DNA from: Stenotrophomonas sp. HITSZ_GD
GTDB taxonomy: Bacteria; Pseudomonadota; Gammaproteobacteria; Xanthomonadales; Xanthomonadaceae
Direction of reading: 5' to 3'
Length of the DNA stretch: 64,000 bases
Assembly: GCF_029543105.1 (NCBI RefSeq)
Contig: NZ_JARQXB010000001.1
Coordinates: 310,001 to 374,000, forward strand
The notes under the pieces are model-generated. The model searched no databases and had not been told where the DNA came from. It worked only from the letters and a program-made list of their open reading frames with translations. Positions within the stretch are counted from its first letter, which is position 1, and each line of letters starts with the position of its first letter. Both the position numbers and the translations under genes were made by a program. Positions 13,986 to 21,850 of this stretch are shown piece after piece.

Positions 13986-15251
13986 GTGCCGCCGCGACCG
14001 CCCCGCCGTCCGCCCCCCCACCCGCGCTGGGCGATGGCGCTTGCCCTGGGCGTGTCCGTGGCCTGCACGGCCACGCCGCTGTGGGCGCAGAGCCAGCGCG
14101 AGACCGAACGCAAGCTGCAGCAGATGCGCGAGGAACTGCGCAGCATCGGCCAGGAACGGCGCAAGCTGGAAGGCAAGCGGGGCGAAGCGTCGCGGCAGCT
14201 GCGTGAGGCCGACGAGAAGGTGGCGCGCAGCGCGCGGGCGCTGAGCCAGACCGAATCGGCGCTGCGCGAGCAGCAGCAGGCCATGGCCGACCTGCAGGCA
14301 CGCCGCGCCGACCTGCAGCGCAGCCTGGCCGGGCAACGCGCGACGCTGGCCGCGTTGCTGCAAGCGGCCTACCGCATCGGCGACAACGCACCGCTGAAGC
14401 TGATGCTGTCGCAGGACAACGTCGCCGATGCCAACCGCCTGCTCGCCTACCACCGCTATGTGCAGCGCGAGCGCGCGCAGCAGATCCAGGGCTTGACCCG
14501 CGACCTGGCCAGCCTGGAAGCGGTGGAGAAGCAGATCGAGGAGCGGCGGCTGGCCCTGGACCAGGCACGCCAGCAGCAGCAGGCGCAATCGCGCAGCCTG
14601 GGCGACGAACGCCGCCAGCGCGCGGCGCTGGTCGCCGACCTGGACGACCAGTACAAGGATCGCGCCGAACGCGAGAAGGCGATCGGCCAGGACGCGAAGG
14701 CGCTGGAGGATCTGCTCAAGAACCTGCGCGCGGCGGCCGCCAAGGCGGAGGCCGAGCGCAAGGAGGCCGCCCGCCGCGCCGCGGCCGAAGCCGCCGCGCA
14801 GGCCAAGGCCGGCGGCAGCCGTGGTTCCAAGACGCCGCCGAAGGTGGTGGCCAGCGCCGCGGCGCCGAAGGTCGGCGGGTTGAGCTGGCCGGTCTCGGGC
14901 AGCCTGCTGGCCCGCTACGGCGGCCGCCTGCCGGATGGGCGCACCAGCAACGGCGTGCTGATCGGCGCGCCGGCCGGTACGCCGATCACCGCGGTGGCCG
15001 ATGGCACGGTGGTGTTCTCCGACTGGATGACCGGCTACGGGATGATCCTCATCGTCGATCACGGCAACGGCTACATGAGCCTGTACGCCCACAACGACAC
15101 CCTGCTGCGCGATGCCGGCGCCACCGTAAAGCGTGGCGAGGCGGTGGCCAAGGTCGGCAATTCCGGCGGGCAGGGCGTGCCGGCGCTGTACTTCGAGCTA
15201 CGCCGCAATGGGCAGCCGGTGGACCCGGGTTCCTGGCTGCAGAGGCGCTGA
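13986..15251 (+). CDS. envC: Murein hydrolase activator EnvC-like protein
   Basis: EnvC activates amidases that split septal peptidoglycan. The protein has a Sec signal (ALALGVSVACTATPLWAQS), a long coiled coil rich in Gln/Arg/Glu (about 40-300) and a C-terminal LytM/M23 domain. The LytM domain is degenerate in the way known for EnvC: SNGVLIGAPAG lacks the first metal His and LYFELRR has Tyr instead of the HxH histidine, so it should activate rather than cut. The GYGMILIVDHGNGYMSLYAHN and NSGGQGVP motifs are family-typical. The start is uncertain. GTG 13986 gives a basic n-region; ATG 14034 would leave a signal peptide without positive charge; no good ribosome site precedes either. Probably co-transcribed with ctpA 102 bases downstream. 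Confidence 0.9.
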   Translation: MPPRPPRRPPPHPRWAMALALGVSVACTATPLWAQSQRETERKLQQMREELRSIGQERRKLEGKRGEASRQLREADEKVARSARALSQTESALREQQQAMADLQARRADLQRSLAGQRATLAALLQAAYRIGDNAPLKLMLSQDNVADANRLLAYHRYVQRERAQQIQGLTRDLASLEAVEKQIEERRLALDQARQQQQAQSRSLGDERRQRAALVADLDDQYKDRAEREKAIGQDAKALEDLLKNLRAAAAKAEAERKEAARRAAAEAAAQAKAGGSRGSKTPPKVVASAAAPKVGGLSWPVSGSLLARYGGRLPDGRTSNGVLIGAPAGTPITAVADGTVVFSDWMTGYGMILIVDHGNGYMSLYAHNDTLLRDAGATVKRGEAVAKVGNSGGQGVPALYFELRRNGQPVDPGSWLQRR

Positions 15252-15353
15252 ACCCGCGCGGCCGCCCCACGGCGGCCACGGGAAATCCACGACGCTTCGC
15301 GCATAATCCGGACAGCCGTCCTTCGGCGGCCTGTCCCCGTTTCGGAGTGCTTC

Positions 15354-16820
15354 ATGCGCGTAGTCCTGTCCGCCGCTCTGCTCCTGGCGCTTGCGCCGGC
15401 CACCGCCTGGTCCCAGCAGGCCACCCCGCCCGCCGACGCGCCGGCCGCCGAGGCGGACAACCCGGACGCGGAAGAGTCGGCCAGTTCCAAGGTGCCGCTG
15501 GATGAAATTCGCCGCTACGTGGCCGTGTACAACGCGGTGAAGCAGGCCTATGTCGATCCGGTCGATGACAAGCAACTCATGCAGTCGGCCATCCGCGGCC
15601 TGCTGCTGGACCTGGACCCGCATAGCACGTACTTCGACAAGGAAGATGCGGAGGCCTTCGACGAGCAGGCCACCGGCGCCTACGACGGCATCGGCGTGGA
15701 GCTGCTGCAGCAGAAGGACAACACGCTGAAGGTCATTTCGCCGATCGACGAGACGCCGGCCGCCCGCGCCGGCATCCGCGCCGGCGACACCATCATCGCC
15801 ATCGACGGCAAGCCCATCGCCACCATCGAGGCGATGGAGCCGCTGCGCGGCAAGCCGGGCACGAAGGTGACCCTGACCCTCGTGCGCGACGGCCGCGACA
15901 AGCCGTTCGACATCACCGTGACGCGCGAGACCATCCGCGTGGCCAGCGTGCGTTCGCGCATGCTCGAGGCAGGCTATGGCTACGTGCGCATCGCCACGTT
16001 CCAGGCCGATACCGGCAACGATTTCCACAAGCAGGTGGAGGCGCTGAAGGCCAAGTCCGGCGGCAAGCTGCGCGGGCTGGTGCTGGACCTGCGCAGCAAC
16101 CCGGGCGGCCTGCTCACTTCCGCGGTGCAGGTGGCCGACGATCTGCTCGACAAGGGCGTGATCGTGACCACGCGCGGGCGCATCGCCATCAGCGATGCGA
16201 AGTTCGAGGCCACGCCGGGCGACGCGCTGGGTGGCGCGCCGGTGGTGGTGCTGGTGGACGCCGGCTCGGCCAGCGCCTCGGAGGTGCTGGCCGGTGCACT
16301 GCGCGACAACCACCGCGCGCGGGTGATCGGCAGCCGCACCTTCGGCAAGGGCTCGGTGCAAACGGTGCTGCCGCTGGACAATGGCGATTCGGTGAAGCTC
16401 ACCACCGCGCGCTACTACACGCCGAGCGGGCGTTCGATCCAGGCCAGCGGCATCGTGCCGGATGTGGTGCTCACCCCGGTGCGCGACCCCGACGCGGACG
16501 TGCCCGCCAGCCTGGCCGACTACAGCGAAGCGACGCTGCCGGGCCACCTGCATGGTGACGACGAGGGGGCGGAAGGCTACAGCGCCGGCGACGTGCTGCC
16601 CGGCGATGGGCCGATCGCCTCGGCCTTGGCCGAGTTGAAGAATCCGGGTTCGGTCGCGAAGGCGGAGCAGGCCAGGGCCAAGCCCAAGGCGGCCGCGAAG
16701 CCCACCGCGAAGACCGGCACCACGCCGCCCGCCAAGCCGGAAGCACCGGCCAAGCCGCTGGACGCGAAACCGGCGCTGCCGGCGGATGTGCCCGCGGAAA
16801 AGAAAACCGACCCGCTGTAA
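15354..16820 (+). CDS. ctpA: S41 family C-terminal processing peptidase
   Basis: The 488-residue secreted serine protease of the CtpA/Prc family trims or degrades periplasmic proteins. A signal peptide of about 20 residues (ATAWSQ) is followed by an acidic linker, an N-terminal helical cap, a PDZ domain (about 105-185, with YDGIGVELLQ) and the catalytic core. Ser307 in GSASASE and Lys332 in FGKGSVQT form the Ser-Lys dyad, spaced 25 residues as in CtpB. A C-terminal Ala/Lys/Pro-rich tail of about 70 residues has low complexity. ATG 15354 follows GGAGTGCTTC. The association with envC is conserved in xanthomonads and suggests joint control of peptidoglycan hydrolysis, since Ctp proteases degrade wall hydrolases in related bacteria. 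Confidence 0.95.
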   Translation: MRVVLSAALLLALAPATAWSQQATPPADAPAAEADNPDAEESASSKVPLDEIRRYVAVYNAVKQAYVDPVDDKQLMQSAIRGLLLDLDPHSTYFDKEDAEAFDEQATGAYDGIGVELLQQKDNTLKVISPIDETPAARAGIRAGDTIIAIDGKPIATIEAMEPLRGKPGTKVTLTLVRDGRDKPFDITVTRETIRVASVRSRMLEAGYGYVRIATFQADTGNDFHKQVEALKAKSGGKLRGLVLDLRSNPGGLLTSAVQVADDLLDKGVIVTTRGRIAISDAKFEATPGDALGGAPVVVLVDAGSASASEVLAGALRDNHRARVIGSRTFGKGSVQTVLPLDNGDSVKLTTARYYTPSGRSIQASGIVPDVVLTPVRDPDADVPASLADYSEATLPGHLHGDDEGAEGYSAGDVLPGDGPIASALAELKNPGSVAKAEQARAKPKAAAKPTAKTGTTPPAKPEAPAKPLDAKPALPADVPAEKKTDPL

Positions 16821-16835
16821 GCGCCGCGTCCGGGC

Positions 16836-16862
16836 CCGGGCACGCCGCGCGGGCGTGCCCGG
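16836..16862. terminator. Hairpin between convergent ctpA and dehydrogenase genes
   Basis: Perfect 11-base GC-rich arms (CCGGGCACGCC and GGCGTGCCCGG) enclose a 5-base loop between two converging genes. There is no T tract, so termination may need Rho or rely on the stem alone. Confidence 0.5.
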
Positions 16863-16868
16863 TCGGCG

Positions 16869-17849
16869 TCAGCCTTCCAGCACCTGCGGATTGGCGATAT
16901 GCCGCGGCGTGCCCGCGGCGAAGGCGAGCACGTTGTCGAAGGCGGCGCTGAAGTATTGCTCGTAGCTGTCGCGCTCCACGTAACCCAGGTGCGGCGTGGC
17001 CAGCATGCGCGGGTGGCGCAGCAGGGGATCGTTCGCATCGAGCAACGGCTCGTGTTCGAACACGTCCAGCGCGGCCATGCCCGGCCTTCCCGCGTCCAAC
17101 GCGGCGAGCAGGGCGCCCGGCGCGATGAGTTCGGCGCGGCTCGTGTTGACCAGCAATGCATCCGGCCGCATCAACGCCAGGTCGGCGGCGCCCACTTCGT
17201 GCCGGCTTGCATCGCTCAGCCGGCGGTGCAACGAGAGCACATCGCTTTCGGCGAACAGGTGCGCACGGCTGCGCGCGACCTCGAAGCCGTCCGCGCGCGC
17301 CTGCGCGCACGAGGCCTCGCCGCCCCACACCATCACGCGCATGCCGAACGCGCGGCCATAGCCGGCCACCAGGCGCCCGATCTTGCCGTAGCTCCAGATG
17401 CCCAGCGTGCGCCCGTGCAGCGCGCGCCCCAGCAGGGCATCGCCGGTCGCCTGCCAACGCCCGGCATGCAGCGCGTCGCCATAGGCGCGCAAGCGGCGGC
17501 TGGCCGCCATCACCAGCGCCCACGCCAGCTCGGCTGGCGCGACCGGCGAGCCGCTGCCCTCGGCCACGGCCACGCCGTGGCGCGTGCATGCCTCGATATC
17601 GATATTGGAAGACAAGCGCCCGGTCTGGCTGATGAGCCGCAACTGGGGAAGCCCTGCGAGCAGGGCCGCGTCCACCTGCGTGCGTTCGCGGATCAGCACC
17701 AGCGCCTCGGCCCCGGCCAGCGCCTCGGCGTTCTGTTCCAGGCCGTGCAATGGCTGGTCCAGGACGACGACATCGTGGCCTTGCAACCGCGAGAAACAGT
17801 CCAGCCCGCGTACCGCCTGCTGGTAGTCCTCGGGAATGATGATGCGCAT
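16869..17849 (-). CDS. D-2-hydroxyacid dehydrogenase family protein
   Basis: The 326-residue protein has the D-isomer-specific 2-hydroxyacid dehydrogenase fold. The dinucleotide site is atypical: IWSYGKIGRLVAGYG replaces the usual GxGxxG start with WSYGKIG. The catalytic triad is present: Arg in VNTSRAELI, Glu in DVFEHEPLL and His in ATPHLGYVE. The cofactor is thus probably NAD(H). The substrate is unknown; the family includes phosphoglycerate, lactate and glyoxylate/hydroxypyruvate enzymes. It lies 10 bases after DUF1820 and is probably translated from the same message. No adjacent pathway genes identify its role. Confidence 0.9.
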   Translation of the reverse strand: MRIIIPEDYQQAVRGLDCFSRLQGHDVVVLDQPLHGLEQNAEALAGAEALVLIRERTQVDAALLAGLPQLRLISQTGRLSSNIDIEACTRHGVAVAEGSGSPVAPAELAWALVMAASRRLRAYGDALHAGRWQATGDALLGRALHGRTLGIWSYGKIGRLVAGYGRAFGMRVMVWGGEASCAQARADGFEVARSRAHLFAESDVLSLHRRLSDASRHEVGAADLALMRPDALLVNTSRAELIAPGALLAALDAGRPGMAALDVFEHEPLLDANDPLLRHPRMLATPHLGYVERDSYEQYFSAAFDNVLAFAAGTPRHIANPQVLEG

Positions 17850-17859
17850 CGCTGCCCTG

Positions 17860-18180
17860 CTAGCGCGGCTTGCCGGGCAGCGGGAACGGGGTGACCACCG
17901 ATTCGCCGGAAGCCGCGTCGCGGATCGCCGACTGGCCCTTCTTCTCCACTTCCTCGATGCGCACGATGCTCTGCATCGGCAGGTGCAGCTTGCGCGTGTT
18001 GCCGAACTCCTCGCGCAGGCGTTCCTCGGTGGGGTCCACCACCAGGCCGTCGTGCACGTCGAACACCAGCTCGCCGATTTCGTTGAAGCCCCACAGGTGG
18101 CTGCCGGCCACGTGCCGCGCGTACAGCTCGTAGACCTTGCCGTGGTTGAGGAACGTGACTTTGTAGAGCGCCTTGGACAT
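17860..18180 (-). CDS. DUF1820 family protein
   Basis: The 106-residue protein beginning MSKALYKVTFLNHGKVYELYARHV matches DUF1820, a conserved gammaproteobacterial family with no known function. It has no signal peptide or membrane segment. Conserved features include SHLWGFNEIGELVFD and a VVDPTEERLREEF segment. ATG 18180 is supported by a perfect TATAAT seven bases upstream on the minus strand, which suggests the mRNA starts at or next to the ATG. It precedes the dehydrogenase gene by 10 bases. Confidence 0.92.
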   Translation of the reverse strand: MSKALYKVTFLNHGKVYELYARHVAGSHLWGFNEIGELVFDVHDGLVVDPTEERLREEFGNTRKLHLPMQSIVRIEEVEKKGQSAIRDAASGESVVTPFPLPGKPR

Positions 18181-18187
18181 GCCCGCG

Positions 18188-18193
18188 ATTATA
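18188..18193 (-). promoter_or_regulatory. -10 box TATAAT of the DUF1820 gene (leaderless candidate)
   Basis: On the minus strand TATAAT is followed by 7 bases and then the ATG at 18180, so transcription would begin at or beside the start codon. The -35 region, inside the rhomboid 3' end, is poor. Confidence 0.55.
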
Positions 18194-18202
18194 GGACCGC
18201 GC

Positions 18203-18895
18203 TCAGAAACCGTGACGCTTGCGCAGGCGGCGCGCAATGGCCGCGCGCACGTACAGCCCGTAGCCGATGCCGAACAGGAAGCCGGCGATATGCGCCGACC
18301 AGGCGACCATGCCGAATGCCGGGCCGATATGCGCGAACACCACCTGCAGCAGCGCCCACACGCCAATCAGCAACGGCGCGGGCACGCGGATGAACTCCAG
18401 GAACAACCCCAGCGGCAGCACCACGCCGAGCTTGGCGCCGGGGAACAGCGCCAGGTAGCTGCCGATCAGGGCCGACACCGCGCCGGAGGCGCCGATGATG
18501 ACCTGGTCGGGCCGGCCGAGGGTGTAGATCGCGGCCAGGTTCGCGGCCGCGCCGCCCAGCAGGAACAGCAGCAGCAGGCGCCATGGCCCGAGGATGCGCT
18601 CGGCGGGGAGCCCGAAGATCAGCAGGAACACCAGGTTGCCGAGCAGGTGCGACCAGTCCGCGTGCAGGAACAGCGCGGTGAACAGCCGCAGCACGCTGCC
18701 GTCTTCCAGGGCGGCCCACCAGTCGGACATGGCCGGCCGGCCCCGGGACAGCGCGCCCCAGTCCAGCCACAACCCGGCCCGCGCCTCTTCGGGCCGGCTG
18801 ATGGACCACAGGAACGCGGCCCATATCACCGCGAACAGCAGGGGTACCGCCCAGCGGTGCGAGGGTTTCTTGCGGGAGGGAAGGGAGATGAACAT
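18203..18895 (-). CDS. Rhomboid family intramembrane serine protease
   Basis: The 230-residue membrane protein has about six or seven hydrophobic segments. The rhomboid dyad is present: Ser137 in GASGAVSA and His202 in WSAHIAGF. The N-terminal LFLHADWSHLLGN (His78-Asn87) is the conserved HxxxxHxxxN motif. It should cleave transmembrane helices of unknown substrates in the inner membrane. A C-terminal basic tail (RAAIARRLRKRHGF) faces the cytosol. It lies just upstream of DUF1820 on the same strand, but that gene has its own promoter. A second rhomboid is at 42781-43557; they are not close paralogues, since this one is shorter and lacks the acidic tail. Confidence 0.93.
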   Translation of the reverse strand: MFISLPSRKKPSHRWAVPLLFAVIWAAFLWSISRPEEARAGLWLDWGALSRGRPAMSDWWAALEDGSVLRLFTALFLHADWSHLLGNLVFLLIFGLPAERILGPWRLLLLFLLGGAAANLAAIYTLGRPDQVIIGASGAVSALIGSYLALFPGAKLGVVLPLGLFLEFIRVPAPLLIGVWALLQVVFAHIGPAFGMVAWSAHIAGFLFGIGYGLYVRAAIARRLRKRHGF

Positions 18896-18976
18896 GGGGC
18901 GCAGGGAGCCAAGATAGCGGTTTCACGGGCATGAACCCATCCCGAAGAAATGGCCGCCATTCATCGAAAGTCGTTA

Positions 18977-19004
18977 TTGTTAGGTTAACCCTGATGGGTA
19001 TACT
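18977..19004 (+). promoter_or_regulatory. Promoter of the fadL-like gene
   Basis: TTGTTA (18977-18982), a 16-base spacer and TATACT (18999-19004) form a good sigma-70 promoter. It lies in an AT-rich island and predicts a 5' leader of about 110 bases before ATG 19121. Confidence 0.7.
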
Positions 19005-19120
19005 GCATACGGCGTCGTATGTCCGGGAGGGGTCTCCGGCGCATCCGCAAGCCCCATGCAGGCTGCGCGGATGCAGGCGCTTTACAGACAATTACAAAGT
19101 CTTTCCGGAGAGATACAAGT

Positions 19121-20476
19121 ATGACCAACGTTTCCAACATCAGCCGCGTCACCGCGCTCGCCGTCGGTATCGCCGGCGTGCTCGCGTTCGGCCAGGCACA
19201 GGGTGCCGCCTTCCAGCTGAAGGAAAACAGCGCCAAGGGCCTGGGCCGCGCGTTTGCCGGTTCCGGCAGCGCCGAGGGCGATGCTTCCATCATCGCCGTC
19301 AACCCGGCCGGCATGCGCCAGCTGGACGGCCAGCAGTTCCAGGCCGACGTCAGCGCGATCAGCTTCTCGGCCGAGTTCGACGGCAGCGCGCGCTACGTGG
19401 GCCCGACCGGCCCGGGCACCGGTACCCCGGTCAACGGCGGTGACGGCGGCGACGCCGGCATGATCGCCCCGGTTCCGGCGATGTACTACCACCTGCCGTT
19501 CGGCGAGAACGACAACATGCACTTCGGTGCCTCGGTCACCGTGCCGTTCGGCTTCAAGACCGAATACGACCGCGACTGGGTTGGCCGCTACAACGGCCTG
19601 AAGACCGAGCTGCAGGCGATCGACCTGAACCTGGCCTTCTCCTACGACGTCAATCCGTACGTGTCCTTCGGCGCGTCGGTGTTCGGCGAGCGCCTGGACG
19701 TGGACCTGAGCAATGCCATCGACTTCGGCACCGCGCTGTACGCGCAGCGCGTGCCGGGCTTCGCGCCGGGCAGCGCCGATGGTTCGCTGCGCATCAAGGG
19801 CGACAACACCGCGGTCGGCTTCACGCTGGGTGGCCTGTTCTCGATCGATGAGAACACCCATATCGGCTTCAGCTACCGCTCCGAGGTCGAGCACAAGATC
19901 ACCAACGGCACCGCCGACTTCACCGTGCCGGGCAACGCCGCCGCCGTGCTGGGCGTCGCCGCGCCGGGCCAGTATGTCGACACCAAGGGCCGCGCCACGA
20001 TCACCCTGCCGGCCAGCGCCACCGCCAGCTTCACCCACAAGTTCAACGACCAGTGGTCGGTGATGGCGGACGTGACCCGCACGGCATGGAGCAAGTTCGA
20101 CAAGGTGACGGTCGACTACGCGTCGAACCAGGCCGACAGCGTGCTGCCGTTCTACTACCGCGACACCACCTTCGCCTCGATCGGTGCGGACTACCGCGTG
20201 AGCGACACCCTGACCCTGCGCGGCGGCCTGGCCTACGACCAGACCCCGACCACGGACGCGCACCGCGACGTCCGCGTGCCGGATACCTCCCGCAAGTGGG
20301 TTTCGCTGGGCCTGACCTGGGCGCCGTCGGCCAACGCCGAGTACAGCTTCGGTTACACCCACCTGTTCACCAGCGACCCGAACATCCGTTCGACCTCGCA
20401 GACCAACAGCGTGATCACCGGTACCTACGAGGTGTCGGGCGACGTGCTGGCCGCTTCGGCGAACTTCAAGTTCTGA
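19121..20476 (+). CDS. fadL: Outer-membrane long-chain fatty acid transporter, FadL family
   Basis: The 451-residue protein has a signal peptide (LAFGQAQGAAFQ) and the FadL hallmarks. The mature N-terminus AAFQLKENSAKGLGRAFAGSGSAEGDASIIAVNPAGM corresponds to the NPAxx hatch motif of the FadL plug. The rest is a 14-strand beta-barrel rich in alternating aromatic residues, ending in Phe (SANFKF) as required by the BAM machinery. It transports hydrophobic compounds, classically long-chain fatty acids, across the outer membrane. ATG 19121 follows CCGGAGAGATACAAGT; an upstream GTG frame from 19019 has no signal peptide at its start. A strong promoter and terminator bracket it, so it is a single-gene unit with a long leader. 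The exact substrate cannot be read from sequence. Confidence 0.95.
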   Translation: MTNVSNISRVTALAVGIAGVLAFGQAQGAAFQLKENSAKGLGRAFAGSGSAEGDASIIAVNPAGMRQLDGQQFQADVSAISFSAEFDGSARYVGPTGPGTGTPVNGGDGGDAGMIAPVPAMYYHLPFGENDNMHFGASVTVPFGFKTEYDRDWVGRYNGLKTELQAIDLNLAFSYDVNPYVSFGASVFGERLDVDLSNAIDFGTALYAQRVPGFAPGSADGSLRIKGDNTAVGFTLGGLFSIDENTHIGFSYRSEVEHKITNGTADFTVPGNAAAVLGVAAPGQYVDTKGRATITLPASATASFTHKFNDQWSVMADVTRTAWSKFDKVTVDYASNQADSVLPFYYRDTTFASIGADYRVSDTLTLRGGLAYDQTPTTDAHRDVRVPDTSRKWVSLGLTWAPSANAEYSFGYTHLFTSDPNIRSTSQTNSVITGTYEVSGDVLAASANFKF

Positions 20477-20498
20477 TCGAAGCTGCATCGTGACAGGC

Positions 20499-20529
20499 AA
20501 AGCCCCGCTCCCGCGGGGCTTTGTTTTTT
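20499..20529 (+). terminator. Intrinsic terminator after fadL
   Basis: Ten-base arms (AAAGCCCCGC and GCGGGGCTTT) with a 4-base loop are followed by GTTTTTT. It terminates fadL before the convergent minus-strand gene that ends at 20535. Confidence 0.93.
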
Positions 20530-20534
20530 GCGCG

Positions 20535-21059
20535 TCAGCCAACGACGGCGTCCTGCTCGCGCCGCAAGCGTGCGAGGGCGGCGAGGGCATCGCCGACCAC
20601 CAGGGGCGCGGGCACCGACAACATCAGGTTCAACGGCAGGCCGAATTCCTCCAAGCTCCATCCGCGCGCATCGAGCACGCCCTCCGGACCGATCGCTTCG
20701 GGGTGCCGCAGGCGGATGCGCTCGGCGAAACTGCCGTGTTCGGGAAGATAGCCGTATACCGGCTTGCCCTTGGCCACGGCATAGCCCACCTCGAAGCAGG
20801 TGCCACTATCCGGCTCGGGGCCGCGGAAGAAATCCAGGTTGGCGAGCAGCGCTTCCGCGCGTTCGATCAGGGCGATGTTGGCGTGGTAGATCCACGTGGC
20901 CTGCGCGGCCGGCTCGCGGATATCCGGCGGCACGTTCTGGTCCAGCGGAAACAGGCCTTCGAAGCCAAACGCGGCGCAATCCTGCTTGAGTGCGGCGCCG
21001 CGCGCCCGCGCATCGGGACGGAACACATCGGGGCCGGCAAGGTAGAGCGTGCGGATCAT
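20535..21059 (-). CDS. Nucleoside 2-deoxyribosyltransferase-like protein
   Basis: The 174-residue protein begins MIRTLYLAGPDVFRPDA. The LAGPDVF loop, the NIALIERAEALLANLDFFRGPEPDSGTCFEVGYAVAKGKPVYGY region and the central SGT/E pair are characteristic of the nucleoside 2-deoxyribosyltransferase fold (PF05014), in which a Glu in the EVGYA helix is the nucleophile. It would exchange bases between deoxynucleosides or hydrolyse modified nucleotides. ATG 21059 gives the canonical start; ten further upstream residues in frame are unlike the family. It is a single gene that is divergent from the 2OG oxygenase gene. Confidence 0.9.
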   Translation of the reverse strand: MIRTLYLAGPDVFRPDARARGAALKQDCAAFGFEGLFPLDQNVPPDIREPAAQATWIYHANIALIERAEALLANLDFFRGPEPDSGTCFEVGYAVAKGKPVYGYLPEHGSFAERIRLRHPEAIGPEGVLDARGWSLEEFGLPLNLMLSVPAPLVVGDALAALARLRREQDAVVG

Positions 21060-21126
21060 CGTGGGGCAAGGGCGGCGGGCACGGTGCATTGTCGCGCGTC
21101 CGGCTGCGCGCGTGAGGCGGGATTGC

Positions 21127-21132
21127 TATGGT
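21127..21132 (+). promoter_or_regulatory. -10-like TATGGT before the 2OG oxygenase gene
   Basis: TATGGT is followed by 7 bases and then ATG 21140, matching the leaderless arrangement seen at several other genes here. Confidence 0.35.
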
Positions 21133-21139
21133 GTGGCAC

Positions 21140-21841
21140 ATGGACGCACCCGTGGATTTCATCGAGGTCTATGACGACGCGCTGGATGCGCCGACCTGCG
21201 CGGCCATCGTGCAGCGCCTGCGCGACAGCGACCGGCTGAGCGCGGGGCGGATAGGCGGCGGCCTGTATCCGGAACTCAAGCGCAGCCAGGACCTGCGTAT
21301 CAGCGGCCTGCCCGATTGGGCGGAGCTGGAGGCGAAGATCCAGCACGCGGTGCTGGGCGGCCTGCTGCGTTACCTGCGACGCTACCCGCAAGCGTTGGTG
21401 GCGCCGCTGATGCTGCAGATTCCCGACACCGACGGCACGTTGCGGCGGCTGCAACCCGAAGACCTGCAGGGCATGGGCGATGCGGCCTTGACCGAACTGG
21501 CGCGCACCTGCCTGCGGCCGGGAGCGATCAACCTGCAGTGGTACGCGGCCGGCGAGGGCGGCTATCCCTACTGGCACTGCGAGCTTTATCCGCGCGATGC
21601 GGGCGCCGAAACGCTGCATCGCCACGTGCTATGGACGCTGTACCTCAACGAGGGCTTCGAGGAAGGCGAAACCGAATTCCTGTTCCAGCAGCGCAAGGTG
21701 AAGCCACGCACGGGCAGCCTGCTGATCGCCCCTACCGCGTTCACGCATACGCATCGCGGTAACCGGCCCCAGGGCGGGGACAAGTTCATCGCGACGAGCT
21801 GGATCCTGTTCCAGTCGGCGCAGGCGTTGTACGGCGCCTGA
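21140..21841 (+). CDS. 2OG-Fe(II) dioxygenase-like protein
   Basis: The protein of 233 residues (from ATG 21140) has the double-stranded beta-helix pattern of 2-oxoglutarate and Fe(II)-dependent oxygenases. The probable iron ligands are His146 and Glu148 in YWHCELYP (instead of the more common HxD) and His203 or His205 in FTHTHRGNRP. Arg209 would bind the 2-oxoglutarate carboxylate. LWTLYLNEGFEEGETEFLFQ and VKPRTGSLLIAP are typical strands of the prolyl-4-hydroxylase-like subgroup. An in-frame ATG at 21128 is also possible. The HxE ligand pair is worth checking. The target, a protein residue or a small molecule, is unknown. Confidence 0.82.
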   Translation: MDAPVDFIEVYDDALDAPTCAAIVQRLRDSDRLSAGRIGGGLYPELKRSQDLRISGLPDWAELEAKIQHAVLGGLLRYLRRYPQALVAPLMLQIPDTDGTLRRLQPEDLQGMGDAALTELARTCLRPGAINLQWYAAGEGGYPYWHCELYPRDAGAETLHRHVLWTLYLNEGFEEGETEFLFQQRKVKPRTGSLLIAPTAFTHTHRGNRPQGGDKFIATSWILFQSAQALYGA

Positions 21842-21850
21842 GGCCGGGCC

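Noticed and set aside
14034-14036. Alternative envC start ATG
   Set aside because: It would leave a signal peptide without a positively charged n-region; it is kept as a possibility in the entry but not preferred.
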